Positions 25,903-34,186 of a stretch of DNA of 64,000 nt are shown in pieces. The position numbers were made by a program, and so were the translations under genes. The stretch's first letter is position 1. Each line of letters starts with the position of its first letter. Origin of the DNA: JBJFCE01 sp964437825 (GTDB lineage: Bacteria; Bacillota; Clostridia; Lachnospirales; Lachnospiraceae); the NCBI GenBank assembly GCA_964437825.1, contig CAYTIH010000001.1, positions 42,948 to 106,947 of the forward strand, written 5' to 3'. The notes under the pieces were generated by a model. That model made no database searches. It had not been told where the DNA came from and saw only the letters and a list, made by a program, of their open reading frames with translations.

Positions 25903-27683
25903 CACTGCACCTCCTCCTTTTTGAACTGGGATTCGTAAATCTCGCGGTATACCTCACATTTTTTCAGCAGTTCGTCATGAGTGCCGATTCCGGCTACGGC
26001 ACCGTCCTCAAGCACGATAATCTGATCCGCATACATTATGGACGCCGTTCTCTGCGATACAATGAATACCGTGGGAGATCCCGGCATATTCCTGATTGCG
26101 CTTCGAAGCTTTGCATCGGTAGCATAATCCAGCGCGGATGCGCTGTCATCGAGAATCAAGATCTCAGGCTGCCTTACCACCGCTCTTGCAATCGTAAGCC
26201 TCTGTCTTTGTCCGCCGGAAAGATTTTTGCCGCCCTGCGCCACCTCACCGTCGAGCTGTCCTATTTTTTCTTTCACAAAATCCTCCGCCTGAGCAATCCG
26301 GAGCGCCTGCCACAGCTCCTCATCCGTCGCATTCTTTTTTCCCCAGCAGAGATTTTCACGAATCGTTCCCTTAAACAAAACGGCCTTCTGCATAACAATT
26401 CCGATCTTTTCACGAAGTTCTTCCATATCGTAGGCGCGGACATCCTTTCCGTCCACCAGAACGAAGCCCTCTGTTACATCATAGAACCGCGGGATCAAAT
26501 GTACCACGGAGCTCTTTCCGGATCCGGTTCCCCCTATGATTCCTACGGTCTGCCCCTTGGGAACCGTGAAATGAATATCCGTCAGAGAATTTTCTCCGGC
26601 GCCCTGATATTTCAGACTGACATGGTCAAAGGCAACGGCATTCCCGGCATCTGCCGTCCCTGCCTTCTTTCGCAAATCCGTTTTTTCTAATCGGGATGCG
26701 GTTCCTACGCCTGTATCTGCCTGCCCCCTTCTGTCCATGGACGACTCCATCTCAAATACGCTCTGTATCCGGTTTGCGCACGCCACGGCCTTTGTTACCG
26801 TAATGATTAAATTGGCAAGCTTAATCAGCTCCACCAGAATCTGAGACATATAGTTCACCAGAGCAACCACATTCCCCTGCGTCAGATTCCCTGCATTGAC
26901 CTGCAATGCTCCCACATAAATCAATACCACAGTCGCAATATTAATCAAAATATAAGTAACGGGATTCAACAGAGCGGAAATCTTCCCTACACAGGTCTGC
27001 AGGGCGGTCAAGCTCTTATTATGCTTATCAAATTGCGTGATTTCCGATTCCTCTTTATGGAATGCGCGGATGACTCTGACTCCCGTAAGATTCTCTCTGG
27101 TGATGCCAAGTACCTGGTCAAGGCCCGCCTGAACCTTCCTGTATAACGGAAGACTGATCATCATAATGCCGAACACAACCAAACACAGGAGCGGAATTGC
27201 GAAGACGAAGACAAGCGCAGCTTTGATATCTATGGTAAATGCCATAATCATGGCGCCGAATACAATGAACGGAGAACGAAGAAACAACCGAAGCACCATA
27301 TTGACGCCGTTTTGTACCTGATTCGCATCCGAGGTCATTCTCGTAATCATAGCGGAAGCCCCCAGCTGATCCAGCTCCGTATAGGAAAGCGACTGAATAT
27401 GGGCATACAGACTGTGCTTCATTTCAGCCGAAAAGCCTACCGCCGCTTTTGCCGCAAAATACTGGGCCGTCAGAGAACAGACAAGGCCGATGAGTCCCAG
27501 GGCAATTAAAAGCAGACATTTCATATAGATATAGTGCCTGTCCTCGGAGGCAATTCCGATATCAATAATATCCGCCATAACAAGCGGAACGAACAGCTCA
27601 AAGGTTGCCTCCAGCATCTTAAACAGCGGCGCCAGAATACTTTCCATTTTATAATTTTTCAGATATACCATTAACCTTTTCAT
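25902..27683 (-). CDS. ABC exporter subunit with degenerate ATPase site, first gene of the heterodimer
   Basis: The start at 27683 (MKRLMVYLKNYKMESILAPL) matches the conserved family start. 593 residues: six membrane helices, Walker A GGTGSGKSS, signature LSGGQRQ, Walker B ILILDDSAS (Asp in place of the catalytic Glu) and SQRTAS in place of the switch His motif. These changes are typical of one half of heterodimeric exporters. A ~35-residue charged linker (about 325-360) precedes the ATPase domain. It is translationally coupled to the partner gene. Confidence 0.93.
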   Translation of the reverse strand: MKRLMVYLKNYKMESILAPLFKMLEATFELFVPLVMADIIDIGIASEDRHYIYMKCLLLIALGLIGLVCSLTAQYFAAKAAVGFSAEMKHSLYAHIQSLSYTELDQLGASAMITRMTSDANQVQNGVNMVLRLFLRSPFIVFGAMIMAFTIDIKAALVFVFAIPLLCLVVFGIMMISLPLYRKVQAGLDQVLGITRENLTGVRVIRAFHKEESEITQFDKHNKSLTALQTCVGKISALLNPVTYILINIATVVLIYVGALQVNAGNLTQGNVVALVNYMSQILVELIKLANLIITVTKAVACANRIQSVFEMESSMDRRGQADTGVGTASRLEKTDLRKKAGTADAGNAVAFDHVSLKYQGAGENSLTDIHFTVPKGQTVGIIGGTGSGKSSVVHLIPRFYDVTEGFVLVDGKDVRAYDMEELREKIGIVMQKAVLFKGTIRENLCWGKKNATDEELWQALRIAQAEDFVKEKIGQLDGEVAQGGKNLSGGQRQRLTIARAVVRQPEILILDDSASALDYATDAKLRSAIRNMPGSPTVFIVSQRTASIMYADQIIVLEDGAVAGIGTHDELLKKCEVYREIYESQFKKEEVQ

Positions 27684-27798
27684 ACGACAATCTTTCCTTA
27701 CATCACTTTTATTTTGTGCATATGCTAAGCACAATCCGGTAGACGCACCTGTTCTTTTGCAAACGAATGGTTTCCCGCGATTAAAATCCTTTACATTA

Positions 27799-27833
27799 GA
27801 AAAGTCCCGACCGGTAATGGATCAGGACTTTTC
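27799..27833. terminator. Terminator between the FHA-protease gene and the ABC operon
   Basis: Perfect 9-bp arms GAAAAGTCC and GGACTTTTC. TTTTC closes the hairpin on the minus strand and CTTTTT follows on the plus strand. It lies ~50 nt after the FHA-protease stop. Confidence 0.7.
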
Positions 27834-27844
27834 CGCTTTTTACT

Positions 27845-27897
27845 CTTATGATTTAAAATCTTATGATTTAAAATCTTATGATTTAGAATCTTACAAT
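27845..27897. repeat. 15-bp tandem repeat, 3.5 units
   Basis: Unit CTTATGATTTAAAAT at 27845, 27860 and 27875 (the last with one change), then a partial fourth unit. It overlaps the stop codon of the FHA-protease gene at 27883. It looks like slippage-generated DNA; copy number could vary between strains. Confidence 0.8.
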
Positions 27898-29223
27898 AAA
27901 GCTATTCTGCGGTGCTGCCAGATAGAAAATCTCTCCGTTATGGAGCTGATAAGGCTGATTGGGATTCAGCTTCATCTGAGCTCCTACAAAAGTGCCGTAA
28001 CTCGAACCTCTGTCAATCAGGAACAAGGTACCGTTCATCATGCGCAGTTCACAATGCACATTGCTGACTCCCGGCGTATTCTGCGGGTATACCAGATGAC
28101 ATCTGGCAGCGCTGCGCCCCATGATCAGATTTCCGGTAATCGTGAAGCTGTTATTGGCAAACATGCCCTGAACCCCTATGACCTTGGGCGCCCCTCTTAC
28201 CGCCTGTGCGTTTTGATACGATTCGATCCGGCTCCTTGACAGATACTGCTCTCTTTCTCTGGCAATCTGAGCTTCTCTCTTCTTGTCCCTTCGTATCATA
28301 AAGATCACAAAGATCAAAAGTACCACTAAAACTACAACAACTACTACAATCAAAATCTTCACATACAGATCGGACGCAAAAGCTCCCGATGCACCGGCCG
28401 ATGCTTCCTGTGCTTCCTGTCTCTCAAGCAGTCCCTGCGGATTTTCCTCAGGATCATAGCTTTCATAGGATATATGCAGAGAATCCAGCGCCTCCATCGC
28501 ATAATCAATATGTGTTACCAGTCCGATATAATTTCCGCCGTCGGAATCCGCCATAATGGCCTCGTTAATACCAATGACATAGCCATCGGCAGTCACGGAA
28601 GGACCTCCGGAATTTCCGTGATTGATATCCGCATCAATCTGGAAATATTTTACGCCTTCGGAAACCAGATTGGTCTTCGTAATACTTCCCGTCGTTATGG
28701 TCTCATCTTCCACCAGAGACGAAAAATCCCCGTCATAGTATGTGACATCCGAATATTCGTCCGAAATTCCCGGATATCCGAGCGTATATACCTGCATCGT
28801 CGGCTCGATATAGTGACTCTCGATTAACGACAGTGCGCATCTGCCTTCCACTTTCTTGTCCGTCTGCATAATGGCAATATCCGTATCCCGATCCGCATAC
28901 AGGACCTTTACGCGGTACACCTCATCATAAATAGACGCTCCCGTTGTGATATAGACGGTATCATAGCTTTCCTTACGCGTATCATGAGGATTTACTACAT
29001 GATAGCAGGTAACAAAGATATCCGTTTCCTGCCCGGCCCGCCCCACGCCAAAGGCCGAACCCATATAGTAATATTCTTCTTCCTCGTAAATGACTCTCAC
29101 GACGCCGTTTCTGGCCGCAAGAACCTCCTGATTTGCCCTATTATCCGCATAAGCTGTTATAGCGCATGATAACAGCATAATAACTGTCACAATGGAAACA
29201 ATCCAAGTTTTCCCCGTCCTCAT
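27883..29223 (-). CDS. Membrane-anchored trypsin-like protease with cytoplasmic FHA domain
   Basis: The start at 29223 has AAGGA upstream; a TTG six codons earlier is less likely. The 446-residue protein has an N-terminal signal/anchor (7-26), then an HtrA-like trypsin fold with a visible triad H75 (TCYHVV), D115 (DRDTDIAIM) and S205 (GNSGGP). A membrane helix follows (~288-310), then a basic linker and an FHA domain (~355-446) with GRS, SNVH and SSYGTF phosphothreonine-binding motifs. No PDZ domain. The layout suggests an outside protease tethered to inside Ser/Thr-kinase signalling. It stands alone. Confidence 0.88.
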   Translation of the reverse strand: MRTGKTWIVSIVTVIMLLSCAITAYADNRANQEVLAARNGVVRVIYEEEEYYYMGSAFGVGRAGQETDIFVTCYHVVNPHDTRKESYDTVYITTGASIYDEVYRVKVLYADRDTDIAIMQTDKKVEGRCALSLIESHYIEPTMQVYTLGYPGISDEYSDVTYYDGDFSSLVEDETITTGSITKTNLVSEGVKYFQIDADINHGNSGGPSVTADGYVIGINEAIMADSDGGNYIGLVTHIDYAMEALDSLHISYESYDPEENPQGLLERQEAQEASAGASGAFASDLYVKILIVVVVVVLVVLLIFVIFMIRRDKKREAQIAREREQYLSRSRIESYQNAQAVRGAPKVIGVQGMFANNSFTITGNLIMGRSAARCHLVYPQNTPGVSNVHCELRMMNGTLFLIDRGSSYGTFVGAQMKLNPNQPYQLHNGEIFYLAAPQNSFIVRF

Positions 29224-29270
29224 TTGTCTTTTCCTTCCCAAATCGTATCTATCTCCTGTCCACTGTGATC

Positions 29271-29299
29271 ATTGTAGCACCAAAAAATCGGGAACGCAA
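29271..29299 (-). promoter_or_regulatory. Promoter of the FHA-protease gene
   Basis: Minus strand TTGCGT (29299-29294) and TACAAT (29276-29271), 17-nt spacer, ~40 nt before the start codon. Confidence 0.6.
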
Positions 29300-29487
29300 C
29301 GGAATGATTCACATTGGCTGCAATTTTAAAGGGCCGTTCAGTACCTCCCGGCTGATGCCCATGCTGCATAAGTCTTCGGAATAAAAACGGTATCTGCCAT
29401 GCATGAATTCCGGTAATGAATATCTGCTGCCCCTCGTCATATGCATAGCTTTGGCCTGTCGTAAATGGGCGGACTGTTCCCGCAAAC

Positions 29488-29522
29488 GCAAAAACCCCCC
29501 AGGCGGTGGAAGCACCTGAGGG
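29488..29522 (-). terminator. Intrinsic terminator of the amt transcript (or of the candidate RNA)
   Basis: Minus strand CCCTCAGG pairs with CCTGGGGG (one mismatch) and is followed by GTTTTTG. Confidence 0.7.
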
Positions 29523-29609
29523 ATTCTCTGCAGACCTCACATTGCTGCAAAGCCGCATTGCAGCTGCGCCTCTATGCGCCGCAGCTGCGGGTATCCGTTT
29601 TACGGATAC
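29488..29609 (-). ncRNA. Candidate structured RNA downstream of amt
   Basis: On the minus strand a 9-bp perfect hairpin (GGTATCCGT-AAA-ACGGATACC) is followed by a GC-rich stem (GCAGCTGC pairs) and then by the terminator at 29488-29522, about 120 nt in all. TATAAA/TATATA lies just upstream (29614-29621), but the -35 is weak. It may be an independent small RNA or only the folded 3' end of the amt mRNA. No known RNA family is recognised. Confidence 0.3.
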
Positions 29610-29693
29610 CACATTTATATACTAAACTAAGGGATTAGATAAACGCATATTTTTGTGCTATGGATCTGCCTTTCGGCCGTTTGGCACTTTTCT

Positions 29694-31433
29694 TTATTCC
29701 ACATCCTGAAGCGCTGCGTAATCTTCTTCGCCGGTACGAACCTTTACAACCTTTGCCACATCATATACAAAGATCTTGCCGTCGCCAATGTGTCCTGTGT
29801 AAAGCGCTTTCTTCGCGGCCTCAATCACATGCTCAACAGGTATTTTGCTGATAATAACCTCTACCTTTACTTTAGGAAGAAGCGTTGCGTCCAGCTCAAC
29901 GCCGCGATAATACTCACCGGCGCCCTTCTGAACACCGCAGCCCATAACCTGGGTAACCGTCATACCGGTTACACCAAGCTCGTTCAACGCTTTCTTTAAA
30001 GAATCAAATTTTGCAAGCTTCACAATAATGGATACCTTATGCATGCTGACGGATGCGGCGGGAGAAATCGTTCTGGTCTCTACCACGGGCACGGCCGCAG
30101 CGATCTGTTTTTCGGACGCATTTTCATATACGCTTTCACCAAGATCCGTATTTTCATTGACATCCATGATATCCGCAGTCATATCGGTAATATTGAATCC
30201 GGAATATGCACTTGCAAGTCCATGCTCATGAATATCGAGACCTTCAATTTCAACATCGGCAGGAACGCGAAGTCCGATGGTCTTATCAATGACTTTAAAG
30301 ATAATAAACATTGTGATTAAAACCCATGCGCAAACCGCTGCGATACCAAGCGCCTGAACGCCAAGCGTTTGAAAGCCGACTGCAAGATCATCTGCATAGA
30401 ATACGCCGGGCATCTCTGCATCCGTACTTAAAAATCCGACCATTAACGTACCCAGCATACCGCAGGCGCCATGTACGGAAATTGCACCAACGGGGTCATC
30501 AATTTTAGCAACTTTATCAAAAAACTCTACGCTTAATACTACGAGGAACCCTGCCAGAACGCCGATGATCACAGCGCCTATGGGAGTTACGCGGTCACAG
30601 CCCGCAGTAATTGCTACCAAACCTGCAAGCGCGCCGTTCATCGTCATGGAAACATCAGGTTTCTTGTAACGAATCCAGGTAAAGACCATAACCACAACAG
30701 TCGCACATGCAGCTGCCATATTGGTATTCATGTAAACCAGGGAGGCGCTGATCAAATCTCCGTCCGTACTCATCGCCGTAGTGGAAGCGCCGTTAAATCC
30801 AAACCAGCAGAACCATAAAATGAATACGCCAAGCGCCGCAATCGGAAGGTTATGTCCCGGAATCGCTCTGGGCTTTCCGTCCTTATCATACTTACCGATT
30901 CTGGGTCCGAGCAATGCTGCGCCAAGACAAGCGGTAACACCGCCGACCATATGTACCGCGCAGGAACCTGCAAAATCGTGGAAGCCGAGCTCCGAAAGCC
31001 AGCCGCCGCCCCAGATCCAGTGACCCGAAATCGGATAAACAACTAAGGAAATCATAAGGCTGTATACACAATAAGCCTTAAAATTCGTACGCTCCGCCAT
31101 GGAACCTGAAACAATGGTTGCCGCCGTCGCACAGAACACAGTCTGAAAGATTACATAGCACCATGTAGGGAGTGAACCGAAATCGTAAGTTCCGCGAATC
31201 AGCGGATCAAAGCCGCCGATCAATGCGCCGGATCCTCCGAACATGAGACCGAAGCCAACCAGGAAATATGCCGGAGTTCCGATACAGAAGTCCATCATGT
31301 TCTTCATTAAAATGTTACCGGTATTTTTGGCTCTGGTAAAACCGGCTTCACACATGGCAAATCCTGCCTGCATGAAATACACCAGTGCTGCACCCAGCAG
31401 CGTCCAAATAACGTCAACTGATGAATAAGTCAT
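29694..31433 (-). CDS. amt: Ammonium transporter fused to a C-terminal PII (GlnB/GlnK) domain
   Basis: The start at 31433 (MTYSSVDVIW) has GAGGAGG 8 nt upstream. 579 residues: an eleven-helix Amt channel (to ~400), a charged linker of ~60 residues, and a complete PII domain (~465-579; MHKVSIIVKLAKFDSLKKAL, then GKIFVYDVAKVVKVRTGE). In the T-loop, YRGAEY of classic PII reads YRGVEL, so the uridylylation Tyr51 is absent. Channel block by an intramolecular PII sensing 2-oxoglutarate/ATP is the expected mechanism. Its promoter and leader carry a terminator-like hairpin, which suggests attenuation. Confidence 0.93.
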   Translation of the reverse strand: MTYSSVDVIWTLLGAALVYFMQAGFAMCEAGFTRAKNTGNILMKNMMDFCIGTPAYFLVGFGLMFGGSGALIGGFDPLIRGTYDFGSLPTWCYVIFQTVFCATAATIVSGSMAERTNFKAYCVYSLMISLVVYPISGHWIWGGGWLSELGFHDFAGSCAVHMVGGVTACLGAALLGPRIGKYDKDGKPRAIPGHNLPIAALGVFILWFCWFGFNGASTTAMSTDGDLISASLVYMNTNMAAACATVVVMVFTWIRYKKPDVSMTMNGALAGLVAITAGCDRVTPIGAVIIGVLAGFLVVLSVEFFDKVAKIDDPVGAISVHGACGMLGTLMVGFLSTDAEMPGVFYADDLAVGFQTLGVQALGIAAVCAWVLITMFIIFKVIDKTIGLRVPADVEIEGLDIHEHGLASAYSGFNITDMTADIMDVNENTDLGESVYENASEKQIAAAVPVVETRTISPAASVSMHKVSIIVKLAKFDSLKKALNELGVTGMTVTQVMGCGVQKGAGEYYRGVELDATLLPKVKVEVIISKIPVEHVIEAAKKALYTGHIGDGKIFVYDVAKVVKVRTGEEDYAALQDVE

Positions 31434-31633
31434 AATATTTTCCTCCTCACATAAAAATATGCGACGCCGGGATTCACGTGTCTGACACGTTTGATCGAAG
31501 CCCCCTTGCATCGCATCCTGCAGATCCTTCTTTTCGGTTTCCCACCATCCGGAGTGACCGGACGAGCCGAAAATTCGTATCTATCCATATGTTTCCGGTT
31601 CCGGTTGCGCGCATGGAACTGAGCCGGAAACAG

Positions 31634-31668
31634 AAAAAGGCGCCATGGAAACTTCCATAGCACCTTTG
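31634..31668 (-). terminator. Leader terminator (putative attenuator) of amt
   Basis: Minus strand AAAGGTGCTATGGAA pairs with TTCCATGGCGCCTTT (15 bp, two G-U or mismatched positions), followed by a T tract. It begins only ~6 nt after the predicted transcription start and lies ~200 nt ahead of the amt start codon, so transcripts must read through it. Confidence 0.65.
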
Positions 31669-31680
31669 CTTATGTATCGG

Positions 31681-31709
31681 AGTATAGCACTGCATTTTTC
31701 GTGTGTCAA
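31681..31709 (-). promoter_or_regulatory. amt promoter
   Basis: Minus strand TTGACA (31709-31704) and TATACT (31686-31681), 17-nt spacer: a near-consensus sigma-A promoter. The leader is ~240 nt. Confidence 0.85.
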
Positions 31710-31765
31710 CCCAATTTTTATTTTTGTTTTACAAATATATTTTTAGATTTCTATAGGACATTCGC

Positions 31766-32620
31766 TCATCCTTTCCGGTAAGAAAATAACTCATAACAGC
31801 CGCATCTGCCGGCCGGAACAAAGCCAAGCGCACGGCACAGGTTTAAGGAAGCGCTGTTGTTACAATGCACTCTCGCATATATTTCCTGCATGCCGAGCTC
31901 AGATTGTGCATAGGCGAGAATGGCCGTACAAACCTCTTTTGCATAGCCCCGGCGCTGGCGGTCCGCCGCAATCAAATATCCAAGCTCCGGATATTCCTCC
32001 TTCTGCTCGATGCCGGCTCGTCCGATGAGTTCTCCGCTCTCTTTCTCCACAATACTCCACATGCCATAGCCATAAAACCCATACACTCGTTCTATATAAT
32101 TACGAATATAGGTAAGTTCTTCCTGCCTGTCCTCATAAAGCGGCTCCATATAAGCCGTAATTTCGGGATTTTCATAGATTTCATAAAGCCTGTCCAGATC
32201 TTGTTCGCTCATCTCACGCACAATGCAGCGCTCCGTTTCCAGAATCTGACGCGCAATCCCATGCGCCCGGTCATAAACCATCCTGCAATACTCCGCGGTG
32301 ATGCCGGAAAAATCCTCCGTCAGATAGCTGACGCCCTCAAACGCTGCATCTTTATTTTTTTCATGCAGATATCCTAAAACGGCGTATCCCTTCTTCCTAT
32401 AATAAGAAGCAAGACCTGAAAGATCAGTAACAATCAGGATTTCGTTTTTTTTCGTCCCGGAAGTATCCCCGGCGGCCTCTGCAGGCGCCTTTTCCTGCAT
32501 CGCCGCAGAAACCGGCAGGCGCTCCGCCTCGATTCTATGCATCCATAAATCCATAAAAACCCTGCCCGCAAGCTCATGCTCCGGGAGATCATCTATATAA
32601 AAGCATACTTTTTTGAGCAT
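31766..32620 (-). CDS. GNAT-family N-acetyltransferase with N-terminal extension
   Basis: A 284-residue protein. Residues ~130-284 are a RimJ/RimL-type GNAT domain (REMSEQDLDRLYEIYENPEI, then acetyl-CoA loop RQRRGYAKEV and NNSASLNLCRALGF). The first ~125 residues (MLKKVCFYIDDLPEHELAGR, and ILIVTDLSGLASYYRKKGY) resemble the start of a HAD-like or receiver-like alpha/beta domain, used elsewhere to fetch a helper activity. The acceptor is unknown. Its -10 seems to lie in the first unit of the adjacent repeat array. It ends ~60 nt upstream of the amt promoter. Confidence 0.8.
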   Translation of the reverse strand: MLKKVCFYIDDLPEHELAGRVFMDLWMHRIEAERLPVSAAMQEKAPAEAAGDTSGTKKNEILIVTDLSGLASYYRKKGYAVLGYLHEKNKDAAFEGVSYLTEDFSGITAEYCRMVYDRAHGIARQILETERCIVREMSEQDLDRLYEIYENPEITAYMEPLYEDRQEELTYIRNYIERVYGFYGYGMWSIVEKESGELIGRAGIEQKEEYPELGYLIAADRQRRGYAKEVCTAILAYAQSELGMQEIYARVHCNNSASLNLCRALGFVPAGRCGCYELFSYRKG

Positions 32621-32674
32621 TTTCCCATTCCCTCATAACGTCCCAAAAGGACTTCCTTCTCTAACTACATGGTC

Positions 32675-32680
32675 ATTATA
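32675..32680 (-). promoter_or_regulatory. -10 of the GNAT gene within the repeat array
   Basis: Minus strand TATGGTATAAT is an extended -10 placed ~55 nt before the start codon. It forms part of a stem of the first, diverged repeat unit. No -35 was assigned. Confidence 0.45.
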
Positions 32681-32918
32681 CCATAATTGCTCCGCAATCA
32701 TGGTATCTGCATGGCCATTCGGCCGATATCATGTCTGGCGACATGATACCATAATTGCTTCGCAGTTATGATAACTATATGGCCGCTTTGCTTCGCTGCG
32801 GGCCGGTATCATGTCTGGCGACATGATACCATAATTGCTTCGCAGTTATGATAACTATATGGCCGCTTTGCTTCGCTGCGGGCCGGTATCATGTCTCACG
32901 ACATGATACCATATTCTG
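32675..32918. repeat. Tandem 80-bp three-way-junction repeats, array 1
   Basis: Two complete 80-bp units (32741-32820, 32821-32900) that differ only near the end (TGGCG versus CACG-type), a diverged unit before and a truncated unit after. Each unit has a 10-bp closing stem ACATGATACC / GGTATCATGT and two inner hairpins (ATAATTGC-TTC-GCAGTTAT; GGCCGC-loop-GCGGGCC). The same layout with different stem bases forms the array at 56058. Non-coding. Confidence 0.8.
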
Positions 32919-32940
32919 TCATTGCGTGACCAGCCATCAG

Positions 32941-32969
32941 TTTATGTTTTGATTCGTTTCGCAAATGCC
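32941..32969. repeat. Solo end of the MITE-like element
   Basis: ATGTTTTGATTCGTTTCGCAAATGCC resembles the right end of the element at 1070 (split: ATGTTTTGAT then GTTTCGCAA). It lies right after the repeat array. Between here and 33056 a TTGACA-17-TATTTC pair (32973-33001) is a possible additional promoter. Confidence 0.45.
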
Positions 32970-33056
32970 TGCTTGACAAGGACGGCCGGCTCTGCTATTT
33001 CGTTAAAGAATAGGATTATAAAGAGTAGGATTATGATAGAAAAATTCATATATGAG

Positions 33057-33065
33057 TGCTATAAT
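33057..33065 (+). promoter_or_regulatory. Extended -10 promoter of the cyclophilin gene
   Basis: TGCTATAAT with no good -35. Downstream, at about 33137-33162, is a near-perfect palindrome (ATTATAAGACGA / TTCGTCTATAAT) just before the RBS AAAAAGGAG, a possible operator. Confidence 0.6.
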
Positions 33066-33181
33066 GTAGACACAATTTTCAAACGTAAAAACCAAATGCA
33101 GGCTTTTTTCATATCTATAAGCACTTGTAAAAAATTATAAGACGATTTTCGTCTATAATCAATTAAAAAGGAGAAATCACC

Positions 33182-33703
33182 ATGTCACAAAATCCAATTG
33201 TTACCTTTGAAATGGCCGACGGAAAAATCATGAAGGCAGAGCTTTATCCTGAAATTGCACCCAATACGGTCAATAATTTTATCAGCCTGATCCAAAAGGG
33301 CTTCTATGACGGGTTAATTTTTCACAGAGTCATAAACGGTTTCATGATTCAGGGCGGAGATCCGCAGGGAAACGGTATGGGCGGCCCCGGATATGGAATC
33401 AAGGGGGAATTTGCACAGAACGGATTTTCCAATGATCTGAAGCATTCCGCAGGCGTTTTATCCATGGCCAGATCCATGATGCCTGACTCCGCGGGCTCCC
33501 AGTTCTTTATTATGCATAAGGACGCTCCTCATCTGGACGGTGCCTATGCGGCCTTTGGCAAGATCACGGAAGGAATGGATACGGTAAACAGCATTGCAGA
33601 ATGCAGAACGGATTACTCCGACAGACCATTAGCGGATCAGACCATGAAAAAGGTCACCGTAGAAACCTTTGGCGTGGATTATCCGGAACCGGAAACGCTC
33701 TGA
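33182..33703 (+). CDS. Cyclophilin-type peptidyl-prolyl cis-trans isomerase
   Basis: A 173-residue single-domain cyclophilin. The catalytic core FHRVINGFMIQGGDPQGNG (residues ~49-67) contains the Arg-Phe-Gln set of the active site; SAGSQFFI and the HLDGAYAAFGKI stretch follow. No signal peptide, so it is a cytosolic folding helper. The RBS AGGAG is well placed. It is monocistronic, ending before a strong terminator at 33879. Confidence 0.95.
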   Translation: MSQNPIVTFEMADGKIMKAELYPEIAPNTVNNFISLIQKGFYDGLIFHRVINGFMIQGGDPQGNGMGGPGYGIKGEFAQNGFSNDLKHSAGVLSMARSMMPDSAGSQFFIMHKDAPHLDGAYAAFGKITEGMDTVNSIAECRTDYSDRPLADQTMKKVTVETFGVDYPEPETL

Positions 33704-33878
33704 TAAAGAGCCTGTTTCAGGGAATTATGCATGTTCTGATGTTCATATTTTGTTCATTTTTAATTCAAAAAAACTTAATTTACACAACATGATTTATCCA
33801 TACTTCCTGTTTATACTGAATTCATAAGCTACAAATAAAGACATTTACAACACATTTAAATAAACTTTTTCATAATAT

Positions 33879-33917
33879 ATGCCAAGTAACAAAAATTACT
33901 TGGCATCCTCCCTTTTT
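33879..33917 (+). terminator. Terminator after the cyclophilin gene
   Basis: Perfect 11-bp arms ATGCCAAGTAA and TTACTTGGCAT with loop CAAAAA, followed by CCTCCCTTTTT. It lies ~175 nt after the stop; the AT-rich gap holds nothing else recognisable. Confidence 0.85.
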
Positions 33918-34005
33918 ACGGCATTTTTCTTTTTTATCCGATTTTGGGAACTGATCCGTACCATCCGCATCCTGCGCCAAATCTAAAAATTTTGTAAATT
34001 TAGAA

Positions 34006-34034
34006 TTGACGAATACTATCATTTATTTTATTAT
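34006..34034 (+). promoter_or_regulatory. Promoter of the AGCS symporter gene
   Basis: TTGACG (34006-34011) and TATTAT (34029-34034), 17-nt spacer. The transcribed leader is ~145 nt. Confidence 0.7.
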
Positions 34035-34046
34035 ATTTGTGTTACA

Positions 34047-34093
34047 ATGACGTAATAAGCACTACGAATCGTGTTTGTTACGTCATATTTTTT
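34047..34093 (+). terminator. Leader hairpin with T tract (putative attenuator) of the AGCS gene
   Basis: ATGACGTAA (34047-34055) pairs with TTACGTCAT (34078-34086), with inner CAC/GTG pairing, followed by ATTTTTT. It starts about 6 nt after the predicted transcription start, the same layout as the amt leader. Confidence 0.55.
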
Positions 34094-34186
34094 ACTTATA
34101 CATAGTGGAAGTCATGATAAGTAAATCGGATTCCGGTATTCGGAAATGATCCTGAAATTCATTATCTTAGAGAGGAGAGAATCCAT

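Noticed and set aside
27757..28239. Plus-strand open frame over the end of the protease-FHA gene
   Set aside because: It is antisense to a well-supported gene and encodes the 15-bp repeat as YDLKS units; no family match or RBS.
31430..31695. Open frames in the amt leader
   Set aside because: They overlap the promoter, the leader terminator and each other, and show no protein signature; treated as untranslated leader.
32741..32918. Tandem 80-bp repeats as a CRISPR array
   Set aside because: The units abut with no unique spacers, are much longer than CRISPR repeats and have internal secondary structure; no cas genes are present.
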